From Alphaproteobacteria bacterium (GTDB taxonomy: Bacteria > Pseudomonadota > Alphaproteobacteria > Rhizobiales > Xanthobacteraceae): DNA of 60,547 bases. Positions 1 through 7,559 of the stretch are shown here, one piece after another (within the stretch, counting starts at the first letter, position 1; the number at the start of each line of letters is the position of its first letter). A program made the translations under genes and the position numbers. The stretch covers positions 1 through 60,547 of the forward strand of contig JAJPHK010000169.1 in the NCBI GenBank assembly GCA_021325315.1, in the 5' to 3' direction. The notes under the pieces are model-generated. The model worked only from the letters and a program-made list of their open reading frames with translations. It made no database searches and was not told where the DNA came from.

Positions 1-150
1 AGCGAGCTCCTCGCGCCGGCTCGTAGTGGCCGGAGGCGGTGCCCCGTGCCGTCCCGGACGCGCGGCAGCGGGCCGCGCGCGCAGGCGCCACATCCCGCTC
101 CGCTTTCGAGACGCCTCTAGAAAACGCCCCTCGTGAGCGGGAGTAATAGG

Positions 151-179
151 AATATAAGCCTTTTATAGAAGAAAGTCAA
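151..179 (-). promoter_or_regulatory. Sigma-70-type promoter, minus strand, firing off left edge
   Basis: Read on the minus strand, TTGACT and TATATT are separated by exactly 17 bases. This is close to the housekeeping consensus and sits in an AT-rich patch inside very GC-rich DNA. Transcription would run toward position 1. The product is outside the window or is the uncharacterised 1-144 sequence. The spacing is seen directly; activity is inferred. Confidence 0.55.
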
Positions 180-405
180 GCGCTATCATGGCCGGGTAGT
201 GTCTCGGTTTCCCGTTTTCGTCATTACCGGGCCGTCGCGCCCGGCGAGCGGAACGCGAGCCGTGGCGCGGACGAGATCCGGTAATCCATGAAGACGTCCC
301 GCGTACACCGCAATTCATCATAGATCACCGGGTCTCGCAGCGTCGGCCGCTCCCTACGCTCGCGGGACGCTGCGGCCCGGTGATGACAGAAAAAGAGACA
401 CTGCC

Positions 406-490
406 CATGGCCGGGCTTGTCCCGGCCATCCACGCCTTTCTGCAGTTAGACCGTTAAGACGTGGATGCCCGCGGCAAGCGCGGGCATGAC
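406..490. repeat. Dispersed inverted repeat, copy A
   Basis: Left arm 'catggccgggcttgtcccgg' continues into 'ccatccacgcc', and the right arm is 'gacgtggatgcccgcggcaa' followed by 'gcgcgggcatgac'. The same arms occur at 1558-1652 and 18001-18088. This is a REP/BIME-like palindromic element with no coding potential. It sits just downstream of the threonine dehydratase gene on the minus strand, where it could act as a transcription terminator. Confidence 0.75.
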
Positions 491-502
491 AAATAACAAG
501 GC

Positions 503-1510
503 TTACACGCCGCCCGACAGAATCTCCGCGAACAGCTTCGCGTCGACATTCCCGCCGGACAGGACGACCGCGACCGTCTTGCCGCGCACATCGACCGCGC
601 CCGCCAAGAGCGCCGCGAGCGCGACGGCCCCGCCCGGCTCGACGACAAGCTTCAGCTCGTTAAAGGCAAAACGCATCGCGTCCTTCACTTCCTCGTCGCT
701 CGCGGCGACGCCCTCGCCGATCAGCTTGCTCGTGATTTGAAATGTGAGCTCACCCGGCCAGGGCGCGAGCAGCGCGTCGCAAATCGAGCCCGTGGCTTTT
801 GCATTGTGCTCGCGCTTGCCGCTCCTGAAAGAGTGCGCGTGCTCGTCGAATCCCGCGGGCTCGACCGTGAGGATGCGAGCGTCCGGAAACCGATCCTTGA
901 CGGCAAGCGCAATTCCCGCCGCGAGGCCGCCGCCCGAGGTCGGCATCAAGACGACTTCCGGCGCAAGCTTTTGCGCGCTCAAATCCTCGCAGATTTCCCG
1001 GCCGATCGTGCCCTGTCCGGCGATCACGAACGGATCGTCGAACGGCCGCACGAGAGTCGCGCCGCGTTCCTTCGCGATCTTTTGCCCGATCGCCTCGCGG
1101 TCTTCCTTCTCGCGGTCGTAGAGCACCACCTCCGCCCCGTGGCCTTTGGTGCGCTCGATCTTCGCCGCCGGCGCGTCGGACGGCATCACAATGAGCGCCG
1201 GCAAGCCGAGAAGCTTTGCTGCGCAAGCCACGCCTTGCGCATGATTGCCGGAGGAAAAGGCGACCACGCCGTTCTTCTTTTCGCTCGCCGGGATGCGCGA
1301 GATGCGATTGTAGGCCCCGCGAAATTTGAACGATCCCGTCCGTTGCAGCACTTCCGGCTTGAGGAAAACGCGCGCGCCCAGCCGCTTATCGAGCGTTTCG
1401 TTCGAAAGAAGCGGCGTGCGCACGGCGACGCCCGCAAGCCTTTTTGCGGCGTCCGCTACGTCCGCGGCTGTCGGAAGATGCTGGGAGGAATGCTTAGCGG
1501 GAATATTCAC
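503..1510 (-). CDS. Threonine/serine dehydratase (PLP, fold type II)
   Basis: This enzyme probably deaminates L-threonine (or L-serine) to 2-oxobutanoate (or pyruvate) using pyridoxal phosphate. The SFKFRGAYN motif carries the expected cofactor lysine at residue 62. The asparagine loop SSGNHAQG is near 87-94, the phosphate-binding glycine loop SGGGLAAG near 192-199, and SGGN lies close to the C terminus. At 335 residues there is no C-terminal ACT-like regulatory domain, so it resembles the short catabolic or eutB-type forms rather than feedback-regulated biosynthetic IlvA. The start is GTG with a weak ribosome site. Hydroxyectoine-degradation EutB or serine racemase relatives cannot be excluded, because the neighbours give no pathway clue. 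Confidence 0.85.
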   Translation of the reverse strand: MNIPAKHSSQHLPTAADVADAAKRLAGVAVRTPLLSNETLDKRLGARVFLKPEVLQRTGSFKFRGAYNRISRIPASEKKNGVVAFSSGNHAQGVACAAKLLGLPALIVMPSDAPAAKIERTKGHGAEVVLYDREKEDREAIGQKIAKERGATLVRPFDDPFVIAGQGTIGREICEDLSAQKLAPEVVLMPTSGGGLAAGIALAVKDRFPDARILTVEPAGFDEHAHSFRSGKREHNAKATGSICDALLAPWPGELTFQITSKLIGEGVAASDEEVKDAMRFAFNELKLVVEPGGAVALAALLAGAVDVRGKTVAVVLSGGNVDAKLFAEILSGGV

Positions 1511-1557
1511 GGGCGAAGTCTATAGCATCTTTCAATTGGGTTGTGCTGTTTCTCTGT

Positions 1558-1652
1558 CGTCATGCCCGGCCTCGTGCCGGGCATCCACGCCTTCCTTAAG
1601 GGAGCGAGAAAAAGGAAAGCGTGGATGGCCGGGACAAGCCCGGGCCATGACG
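1558..1652. repeat. Dispersed inverted repeat, copy B
   Basis: The sequence begins 'cgtcatgcccggcctcgtgc' and the right arm is 'gtggatggccgggacaagcc' with 'cgggccatgacg'. It has the same architecture as the copies at 406-490 and 18001-18088, with a variable centre of about 25 bases. It lies between the fadL terminator and the dehydratase gene. Confidence 0.8.
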
Positions 1653-1724
1653 AGTCAATTCAAGTGAAAGCTGCTCTAGGCCGCGATTTCGGCATTGTCA
1701 CGGCCTGAAAATGTAGGGCTGTTC

Positions 1725-1758
1725 CAAGAAAAAAGGCCGGCATTACTGCCGGCCTTTT
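1725..1758 (-). terminator. Rho-independent terminator of fadL
   Basis: The perfect hairpin aaaaggccggca-ttac-tgccggcctttt lies 18 bases past the fadL stop. Read on the minus strand it is followed by a run of T, giving a classic intrinsic terminator. Confidence 0.85.
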
Positions 1759-1775
1759 CGCGGATAGCCAATAGC

Positions 1776-3110
1776 TTACTTGGTGATGAGCGGCGCCCTC
1801 GGCTCCGGATCGAACTGATAGCGCAGCGACACCGCTACGATGTTGTTGTAGCTGTGCGACGTTCCGACCAGCGGGAAGGGAACGACGGGGACGCCGGGGG
1901 CGACCCACGCATTCGGGTTCGATACCGTGTAGTTGATCGGCGAATTGCCAAGCCACACGAAGCTATAGCCGATGTCCGTTGAAAGCCGCTCGGTCCATTT
2001 GTGGGTCGCGCCCGCCGAGAACCACCAGCGATTGTCGTCGGGCACGCCAAGCAGACGGAACTGATCCCTGCTCGGCGAGATTTCATAACCGATACCGCCG
2101 CGCAACGTCGTCGCCGCATCCCACTTGTATTCGAGGCCGAAGGAGAAGAGCCAGCCATCCCTGTAGAGGAAGCTAATTGCACTCGGATTGGTGCCGGCTG
2201 CGGGACCCGATGTAACGATGAAAGGAACCGTTTGGAGAACGCTCCAGTTCGTCCATTCGACAGTGCCGAGCGCAGTCCAGCGGCTGTCGATCTGCTGTTT
2301 GATACCCAAGCTTACCTGGTCGGGCAGCGTCGCATTCGCCTTCACATTGGCACCCGGGATACCCACCGAGGGCGCGGTGATATTTCCTTCCAGTGTCGTA
2401 TCGACGCGCGAACGATAGCCCAGCGCGATTTCCGTCATCGCCGTCGGCTTCCACGTCAGGCCCGCCGACCAGCCGACCGCCACGTCACCAAGATTGTTAA
2501 CCTCCGAATTCGGAATGCCGAGCGGCGCGGTCGTGCGCGAGAATTTTCCGTTGAACAGCCACACAACCCGCGGACCCGCGGCGATGCTGAGCTGATCGTT
2601 GACCTTCCAGCCGATGATCGGATTGAAATCGACTGTCTTAAGTCGCGCCTCATTTACGTAGAATGAACCCGCCCAAGGCGTGTCGGGATGCGTGCCCGAG
2701 CCGAACGGCGAAGTGATCGACATGCCGACATAAAGGTTTGGATTGACCTTGTAGGCGAAATAGCTCGCGGGGATATAAGCGAACTCGGCGATGTTGCCGG
2801 AATTTTGGGGGCCGTAGACGCCAAGCAGCACCGCCGATGTCCCGGTACCGGGCGTGATGACTTCATGACCAAACAGGAACGTCGTATGGGATTCCATCCC
2901 GAAGCTGTTCGTATTCGTCACCGCCGCCGGGTTCCAGAACATCGCCGAGAGGCCCATGCTCGACGTGCCCTCTCCCGCGAAGGACATGCCCTGTCCCGAC
3001 GCCGACTGTTCGTGAATGCCGATGCCGCCCGCCAGCGCAGTCTGCGAGAATGCAAGCCCGCCCAATGCCACGCCCGCAAACAGGATTTTGCGAATTCCAG
3101 CCCTTGTCAT
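1776..3110 (-). CDS. Outer-membrane transport protein, FadL/OMPP1/TodX family
   Basis: This is a beta-barrel outer-membrane porin of the long-chain fatty acid/hydrophobic-compound uptake family. The start at MTRAGIRKILFAG is chosen over the ORF-track start 11 codons upstream because it is preceded by GGGGGAATGA and gives a normal signal peptide ending near SQTALAGG. The mature N terminus shows the family's 'GIGIHEQSASGQGMSFAGEG' hatch region with later 'MFWNPA', which are FadL hallmarks. The rest is rich in alternating polar/aromatic beta strands. The length of 444 residues is typical. The substrate cannot be read from sequence: fatty acids or aromatic hydrocarbons are possible. Confidence 0.9.
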   Translation of the reverse strand: MTRAGIRKILFAGVALGGLAFSQTALAGGIGIHEQSASGQGMSFAGEGTSSMGLSAMFWNPAAVTNTNSFGMESHTTFLFGHEVITPGTGTSAVLLGVYGPQNSGNIAEFAYIPASYFAYKVNPNLYVGMSITSPFGSGTHPDTPWAGSFYVNEARLKTVDFNPIIGWKVNDQLSIAAGPRVVWLFNGKFSRTTAPLGIPNSEVNNLGDVAVGWSAGLTWKPTAMTEIALGYRSRVDTTLEGNITAPSVGIPGANVKANATLPDQVSLGIKQQIDSRWTALGTVEWTNWSVLQTVPFIVTSGPAAGTNPSAISFLYRDGWLFSFGLEYKWDAATTLRGGIGYEISPSRDQFRLLGVPDDNRWWFSAGATHKWTERLSTDIGYSFVWLGNSPINYTVSNPNAWVAPGVPVVPFPLVGTSHSYNNIVAVSLRYQFDPEPRAPLITK

Positions 3111-3435
3111 TTCATTCCCCCAGCCCGGGCGAGTCGCGCCCAACTTTTGTTCAAGGAAATCGTGCAGAGACTTGAGGTTCTGCGCAATAGGGAGGATTAC
3201 GGATGGAAGCCACCGCCGGGGCAGCTTTGCGTCCTGCCGTCTTCAATTTCTTCAATGTTTTCATTGGCCTGTCGCGCGGTCAAAAATCCTGCACACCAGG
3301 CTACTTTCCTTTCTCCAAGCAAAAATTCCGGGCTGTGACCGCACTGCAACAGGTGACGTAGCGTCAACTTGTAGTCTATGAACCCGCACGGGATGATCGG
3401 GATACGCTTCTCACCCTGAAAAAAGAGGAAAGCCT
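3111..3435. other. Divergent intergenic region between fadL and FAH-family gene
   Basis: About 325 bases separate two divergently transcribed genes, so promoters for both must lie here. Near 3423 'agaggaaag' is a good ribosome site for the plus-strand gene. I see no convincing ORF, RNA or perfect palindrome in this interval. Confidence 0.5.
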
Positions 3436-4290
3436 ATGAAGTTAGTGCGCTTCGGCCCGGCGGGCCGAGAGAAACCCGGTATTATCGACAAGGATGGCCA
3501 TATCCGGAACCTGTCGAAAATCGTGCCCGACATCGCCGGCGAAACGCTCTCTTCCGCGGGCCTCGCCAAGATCCGGAAAGCGAAAATCGAAAAGCTGCCG
3601 AAAGTCCCCGGCAAGCCTCGCCTCGGCCCTTGCGTCGGAAACGTGCGCCACTTCATCGCGATCGGTTTGAATTTCACCGATCACGCCGCCGAGGTCGGCA
3701 TGCCGCTGCCGAAAGAGCCGATCGTTTTCGCAAAAGCGCCGAACTCGATTTGCGGCCCGAACGACAATGTCATTATCCCGAAAGGCTCGACGAAGCTCGA
3801 TTATGAAGTCGAGCTCTGCATCGTGATCGGCCGGCGCGCGCAATACATCAAGTCGCAAGCCGAGGCGAAGAATTACATCGCCGGCTACACGATCTGTAAC
3901 GACGTCTCCGAGCGCTCCTTCCAGCTCGACCGCTCCGGCGGCCAATGGGACAAGGGCAAGGGCGCGCAGAATTTCGGCCCCGTCGGCCCCTGGCTCGTCA
4001 CCCGCGACGAGATCAAGGACGTGCAGAATCTGAAAATGTGGACCGACGTGAACGGCGAAAAGCGTCAGCGCGGTTCCACCAAGACCATGATTTTCGGAGC
4101 CGAATATCTCGTTTGGTATTGTTCGCAGTTCTACGTGCTCGAGCCCGGAGACCTCATCACCACCGGCACGCCGCCGGGTGTGGCGCAAGGCATGAAGCCG
4201 GAGCCGAAGTTCTTGAAGCCCGGCGACATCATCACCATGGGAATCGAAGGCCTCGGCGAGCAGCGCCAGAAGGTGGTCGCTGCAAAGTAA
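3436..4290 (+). CDS. Fumarylacetoacetate hydrolase (FAH) family protein
   Basis: This is a metal-dependent hydrolase or isomerase of the FAH superfamily, which acts on 2-oxo/enol acids such as fumarylpyruvate, acylpyruvates or ring-cleavage products. An N-terminal extension (about residues 1-65) precedes the FAH core. The metal-ligand signature LDYEVELCIVIG is at about 121-132, followed by GYTICNDVSERSFQ near 150-163, and the C-terminal half has 'GDLITTGTPPGVA'. The length of 284 fits two-domain members such as ureidoglycolate-lyase-like or 5-carboxymethyl-2-hydroxymuconate isomerase-like proteins. It is monocistronic with its own terminator. The exact substrate is unknown. Confidence 0.85.
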   Translation: MKLVRFGPAGREKPGIIDKDGHIRNLSKIVPDIAGETLSSAGLAKIRKAKIEKLPKVPGKPRLGPCVGNVRHFIAIGLNFTDHAAEVGMPLPKEPIVFAKAPNSICGPNDNVIIPKGSTKLDYEVELCIVIGRRAQYIKSQAEAKNYIAGYTICNDVSERSFQLDRSGGQWDKGKGAQNFGPVGPWLVTRDEIKDVQNLKMWTDVNGEKRQRGSTKTMIFGAEYLVWYCSQFYVLEPGDLITTGTPPGVAQGMKPEPKFLKPGDIITMGIEGLGEQRQKVVAAK

Positions 4291-4296
4291 TCAATG

Positions 4297-4326
4297 CCCG
4301 CGGGAGTTTTCCCGTGGGTTCTTTTT
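4297..4326 (+). terminator. Rho-independent terminator after FAH gene
   Basis: The stem cccgcggga-gttt-tcccgtggg (with a G-U-tolerant pair) is followed by ttcttttt, seven bases past the stop codon. Confidence 0.75.
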
Positions 4327-4396
4327 CCCGGCTTCGCCTCGACACGAATCTCCTTTTCGCTAGTCTGTCGTTGATTCTCCGCGAATCGGGATAGCG

Positions 4397-5266
4397 ATGT
4401 CTTTTTCCACGACACAGTCAAACGAAGCCCTCGTCCGCCAGCTCACCGCCTGGCTCGACGGCATCGACTACGAGATCAACTTCTGGGGCGAGTGGATGCG
4501 GAACAAGGGAGGCCAATGGGCTTCCGATTTCATCGGCCGCCAGGATCCGGACCGGCCGGTGGACCCCGCGCTGTTCGAAGGCATGGATATTTCCGGGACG
4601 CCAAAAGTGCTCGATGTCGGCGCGGGCCCCGCGACTTTCTTCGGCTACAAGCTGAACGGAAAGCCGATCGAGCTGTCCGCTTGCGATCCGCTTGCGCCGC
4701 AATACGCGAAAATGGCGGAAGAGAACGGGATCGCTTGGCCGGTCGCGACGGTGTCCGGTTTTGCCGAGGACCTGAGCGCGTTTTATCCGTGCGGCTCCTT
4801 CGACATGGTCGTATGCCGAAACGCACTCGATCATTCATTCGATCCGGTGCGCGGGATCGAGGAGATGCTCCTCGTCCTGAAAATCGGCGGCCGCGTAAAC
4901 CTCATTCATTACGCCAACGAAGCCGAGGAAGGAAACTACATCGGTTTCCACCAGTGGAATTTCGACGTCGCCGGCGGCCGGCCGATCGTCTGGAACAAGA
5001 GTTCCCGTGTCGATCTGATCGAGCGCTTCGGAAATTGCGCCGACATCACATGCGACAAGAAGGAGCGCTGGGTCCGTTCTCGCCTCGACAAGAAGCGGGA
5101 GCCGGAACTGCCGGAAAATCGCGCGCAAGTCCGGATCGCCGAACTCCTGCTCGCCACGCGCGACGCGTTCCTGTCGCGCGGCGCGAAGCCCCGCCCGCCC
5201 GAGAAGAAAAAACGCCAGTTCGTGATTTCGGCGGCGCATCCGGAAGGAGTGCTGGTCGAGGACTGA
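4397..5266 (+). CDS. Class I SAM-dependent methyltransferase
   Basis: The motif I signature VLDVGAGPAT at residues 71-80 binds S-adenosylmethionine. It is followed by SACDPLAPQY (motif II region) and FDMVVCRNALDHSFDP (motif IV/post-I), the usual order of a Rossmann methyltransferase. The C-terminal about 60 residues are basic (DKKREPE, PPEKKKRQ). It is a single gene converging with thiD, whose stop lies only 4 bases away. No substrate-specific motif is recognised. Confidence 0.8.
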   Translation: MSFSTTQSNEALVRQLTAWLDGIDYEINFWGEWMRNKGGQWASDFIGRQDPDRPVDPALFEGMDISGTPKVLDVGAGPATFFGYKLNGKPIELSACDPLAPQYAKMAEENGIAWPVATVSGFAEDLSAFYPCGSFDMVVCRNALDHSFDPVRGIEEMLLVLKIGGRVNLIHYANEAEEGNYIGFHQWNFDVAGGRPIVWNKSSRVDLIERFGNCADITCDKKERWVRSRLDKKREPELPENRAQVRIAELLLATRDAFLSRGAKPRPPEKKKRQFVISAAHPEGVLVED

Positions 5267-5270
5267 ACCG

Positions 5271-6089
5271 TCAGTTCCCGCGCTTCTTCTTCCACAGCTC
5301 GTAAAAATGATGCACCGGGCCGCGGCCCTCGCCGACTTTCAGGCCGTCCGCCGCTGCGATCGCTTCGCTTACAAACCGCTTCGCGAGCGCAACCGACTCC
5401 GCAAGCGGCATGCCGCGCGCGAGGCTGGCGGCGATCGCCGAAGACAGTGTGCAGCCGGTGCCATGGGTATTCTTGCTTGCAATGCGCCGCGCACTGAAGC
5501 GCCGAACCCCGCTTGCATCGACAAGAATGTCGATCGCCTCCGCACCCTCGAAATGCCCGCCTTTCACAAGCACGGACTGCGCGCCCAACTTCAAAATCGC
5601 CTGCCCCTGCTTCGCCATGGCGGTTTCGTCCTGCGCCACTGACTCGCCGGAAAGCGCCGCCGCTTCCCCAAGATTGGGCGTGACGACAAGCCCAAGCGGA
5701 ATCAGCCTGTTCTTCAGCGTGTCGATCGCGTCCGGCTTTAACAGAAGATCCCCGGATGTCGCGACCATCACGGGATCGAGCACGATATTTTTCGCCTTGT
5801 GCGCGGCGAGCCCCTCCGCGACCGCCTCGATGATATCCGCGCGCGCGAGCATGCCGATTTTGGTCGCGCCGATTTTCATATCCGAATAGACCGCGTCCAT
5901 CTGCTTGCGCACGAATTCGGGCGCGATATCGAAAATGCCGGAAACGCTCTTGGTGTTTTGCGCGGTCAGCGCCGCGATGACGGAGGCGCCATAGACGCCG
6001 AGCGCCGAGAAGGTTTTCAAATCGGCCTGAATCCCGGCGCCGCCGCCGGAATCGGAGCCTGCGATCGTAAGCGCAATCGGTGTCGCCAT
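5271..6089 (-). CDS. thiD: Hydroxymethylpyrimidine/phosphomethylpyrimidine kinase
   Basis: ThiD phosphorylates HMP and then HMP-phosphate to HMP-PP for thiamine biosynthesis. The N-terminal TIAGSDSGGGAGIQADLK (residues 8-25) is the family signature. The ribokinase-type anion hole and catalytic-base motif NTHGTGCTLSSAI is near 212-224. The length of 272 is standard. It is not in an operon with other thi genes here. Divergent from the small Lrp-type gene upstream. Confidence 0.93.
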   Translation of the reverse strand: MATPIALTIAGSDSGGGAGIQADLKTFSALGVYGASVIAALTAQNTKSVSGIFDIAPEFVRKQMDAVYSDMKIGATKIGMLARADIIEAVAEGLAAHKAKNIVLDPVMVATSGDLLLKPDAIDTLKNRLIPLGLVVTPNLGEAAALSGESVAQDETAMAKQGQAILKLGAQSVLVKGGHFEGAEAIDILVDASGVRRFSARRIASKNTHGTGCTLSSAIAASLARGMPLAESVALAKRFVSEAIAAADGLKVGEGRGPVHHFYELWKKKRGN

Positions 6090-6187
6090 GGTGACGGCTT
6101 AGGTCGCTATTGCGAGACTGGCAAGCGCTCCCCTTGCTTCGCTCCCGGCTTTCTGGTTGCTTGGCCGCGATATTCTCGAGGTTTTCG

Positions 6188-6424
6188 ATGATCCCGTTTT
6201 TCGTGCAGATCAAATGCAAGCTCGGCGAGGCCTACGATGTCGCCAATCGCATCGCCGATTCCGAAATCGCTTCCGAGATTTACTCGACCGCGGGCGACTA
6301 CGATCTCCTGGTGAAGTTCTACGTCAATGAAGGCACCGACATCGGGCACTTCGTGACCGAAAAAGTACAAAAGATCCCTGGCATCGAGCACACGCATACG
6401 ATCATCACCTTCAAGGCGTTTTGA
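6188..6424 (+). CDS. Stand-alone Lrp/AsnC ligand-binding (RAM) domain protein
   Basis: This 78-residue protein consists only of the alpha-beta sandwich effector domain of Lrp/AsnC regulators, without the DNA-binding helix-turn-helix. The motifs AGDYDLLVKFYV and the terminal 'EHTHTIITFKAF' match this domain. The start at MIPFFVQIKCKLG is preferred to the longer ORF-track start, whose extra 26 residues are not domain-like and overlap the thiD promoter side. Such solo domains form oligomers and bind amino acids in other organisms. The role here is unknown. Confidence 0.8.
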   Translation: MIPFFVQIKCKLGEAYDVANRIADSEIASEIYSTAGDYDLLVKFYVNEGTDIGHFVTEKVQKIPGIEHTHTIITFKAF

Positions 6425-6430
6425 TCGTGG

Positions 6431-6542
6431 CCTCATGCTTCGAGACGCATCGCTTACGCGATGCTCCTCAGCATGAGGATCAAAGTTAAGCCTCATTCTG
6501 AGGAGCGGCGCATGTAAATGCGCCGCGTCTCGAAGGATGAGG
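6431..6542. repeat. Paired 'cctcat...atgagg' inverted repeats
   Basis: Two palindromic units lie back to back. One runs 6431-6478, from 'cctcatgcttcgagacgcat' to 'cctcagcatgagg'. The other runs 6491-6542, from 'cctcattctgaggagcggcg' to 'cgtctcgaaggatgagg'. The internal words 'cgagacgc' and 'ctcctcag' recur in inverted order, so this is one mobile-repeat pair of a second family. It separates the convergent RAM-domain gene and EamA transporter gene. Confidence 0.75.
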
Positions 6543-6548
6543 CGCCAA

Positions 6549-7490
6549 TCAAACCGCCGCGCTCTGCGGCGTCTCCGCCTCGCGCTCGCGCGTGCGGTCG
6601 ATATGCAACTGGCGCTCGCGGTAAATCACGAACAGCCCCGCAAGCACCACAAGCGCCGCGCCCAGGAGCACGATCGCTTCCGGCACTTCTCCGAAGAACG
6701 AATAACCGATCACGATCGAATAGATCATCGAGGTGTAGGCGAAGGGCGCGACGGTGCCCGCTTCCGCGTGGCGATAGCTTTCGGTCACCGTGATCTGGCC
6801 GATGCCGCCGAAGATGCCGGTCAGAACCAGGATCATCGAATCCCACGGCGACGGCTTCACCCAGCCCCAGAACACCGTCACCAAGGCGGTCACGGTGCAA
6901 AGCACCGTGAAGGAAAAAACAAGCGAGGCCGTCGTCTCGGTGGCCGTGAGTTGCCGTACCTGGGTCATCGCGGCCGAAACCAGAAACGCGCCGACAAAGG
7001 CAAGAAGCGCGCCCGCCGCCGCGCCTGGTCCCCGCTCCGCGCCGAACAGATGCGGTGCGAGCATAATCAGCACGCCGACAAAGCCGACCGCGACCGCCGC
7101 CCAGCGGAACATCCGCACTCTTTCTCCCAGGAAAATCGCCGCGAGCGCGACATTGAAAAGCGGTGTGATGAAGCCGATCGCCGTCATGTCGGCGAGCGGA
7201 ATGCGCGCCAGCGAGGCGAAATTGCAGAACATCGAACCGATGCCGGCGATGGCGCGGGTAACGTGCCGGACCGGCTTGTTGAGCCGGAATGCTTCGTGCA
7301 ACTCGCCCCGCCATTGCAGCATCAGCATCAGCGGAATGAGCGCAAACAGCGAACGCGCAAAGGCGACCTCGCCGAGCGGGATCCGTTCACCGAGCGAACG
7401 GATCATCGCGGACATGATGGTGAAAGCGAGTGTGGAAGCGAGGATCAGCCCAATGCCGAGATAGGTATTCTGCGCTCCCTTATGCTTCAT
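6549..7490 (-). CDS. EamA/DMT-family inner-membrane transporter
   Basis: This 313-residue polytopic protein has two EamA repeats giving about 10 membrane segments. Characteristic features are a conserved first helix 'ILASTLAFTIMSAMIRSLG', the 'EVAFARSLFALIPL' helix and a 'FLGERVRMFRWAAV' segment at the end of repeat one. Family members export metabolites such as amino acids or nucleotides, or take part in S-adenosylmethionine transport. No substrate can be assigned. The C terminus is hydrophilic and charged (RTREREAE). Confidence 0.85.
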   Translation of the reverse strand: MKHKGAQNTYLGIGLILASTLAFTIMSAMIRSLGERIPLGEVAFARSLFALIPLMLMLQWRGELHEAFRLNKPVRHVTRAIAGIGSMFCNFASLARIPLADMTAIGFITPLFNVALAAIFLGERVRMFRWAAVAVGFVGVLIMLAPHLFGAERGPGAAAGALLAFVGAFLVSAAMTQVRQLTATETTASLVFSFTVLCTVTALVTVFWGWVKPSPWDSMILVLTGIFGGIGQITVTESYRHAEAGTVAPFAYTSMIYSIVIGYSFFGEVPEAIVLLGAALVVLAGLFVIYRERQLHIDRTREREAETPQSAAV

Positions 7491-7559
7491 GCGCTTGTTT
7501 TACGGCGCGCGAAGCAGCCGCACCAGAGCCGATCCGGCGCGGCGGTATGCGAAAAGCGC

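Larger units (their letters stand above)
1..502. other. Left-edge non-coding region with mosaic inverted repeats
   Basis: I recognise no protein gene here; the ORF-track entries are short and lack family character. Positions 1-150 are very GC-rich and lie downstream of a minus-strand promoter (separate entry), so they may be the start of a gene or RNA running off the window. Positions about 218-395 hold pieces of inverted repeats, for example 'gtcattaccggg' with 'ccggtaatccatgaagacg', and 'gatcaccgggtctcgc' with 'gcccggtgatgac'. They look like decayed or interleaved copies of dispersed chromosomal repeats. Positions 406-490 hold a better-preserved copy, listed separately. Confidence 0.55.

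Noticed and set aside
4936-6219. 427-residue minus-strand ORF across thiD and the methyltransferase gene
   Set aside because: Contains out-of-frame translation of thiD; thiD itself is intact in another frame.
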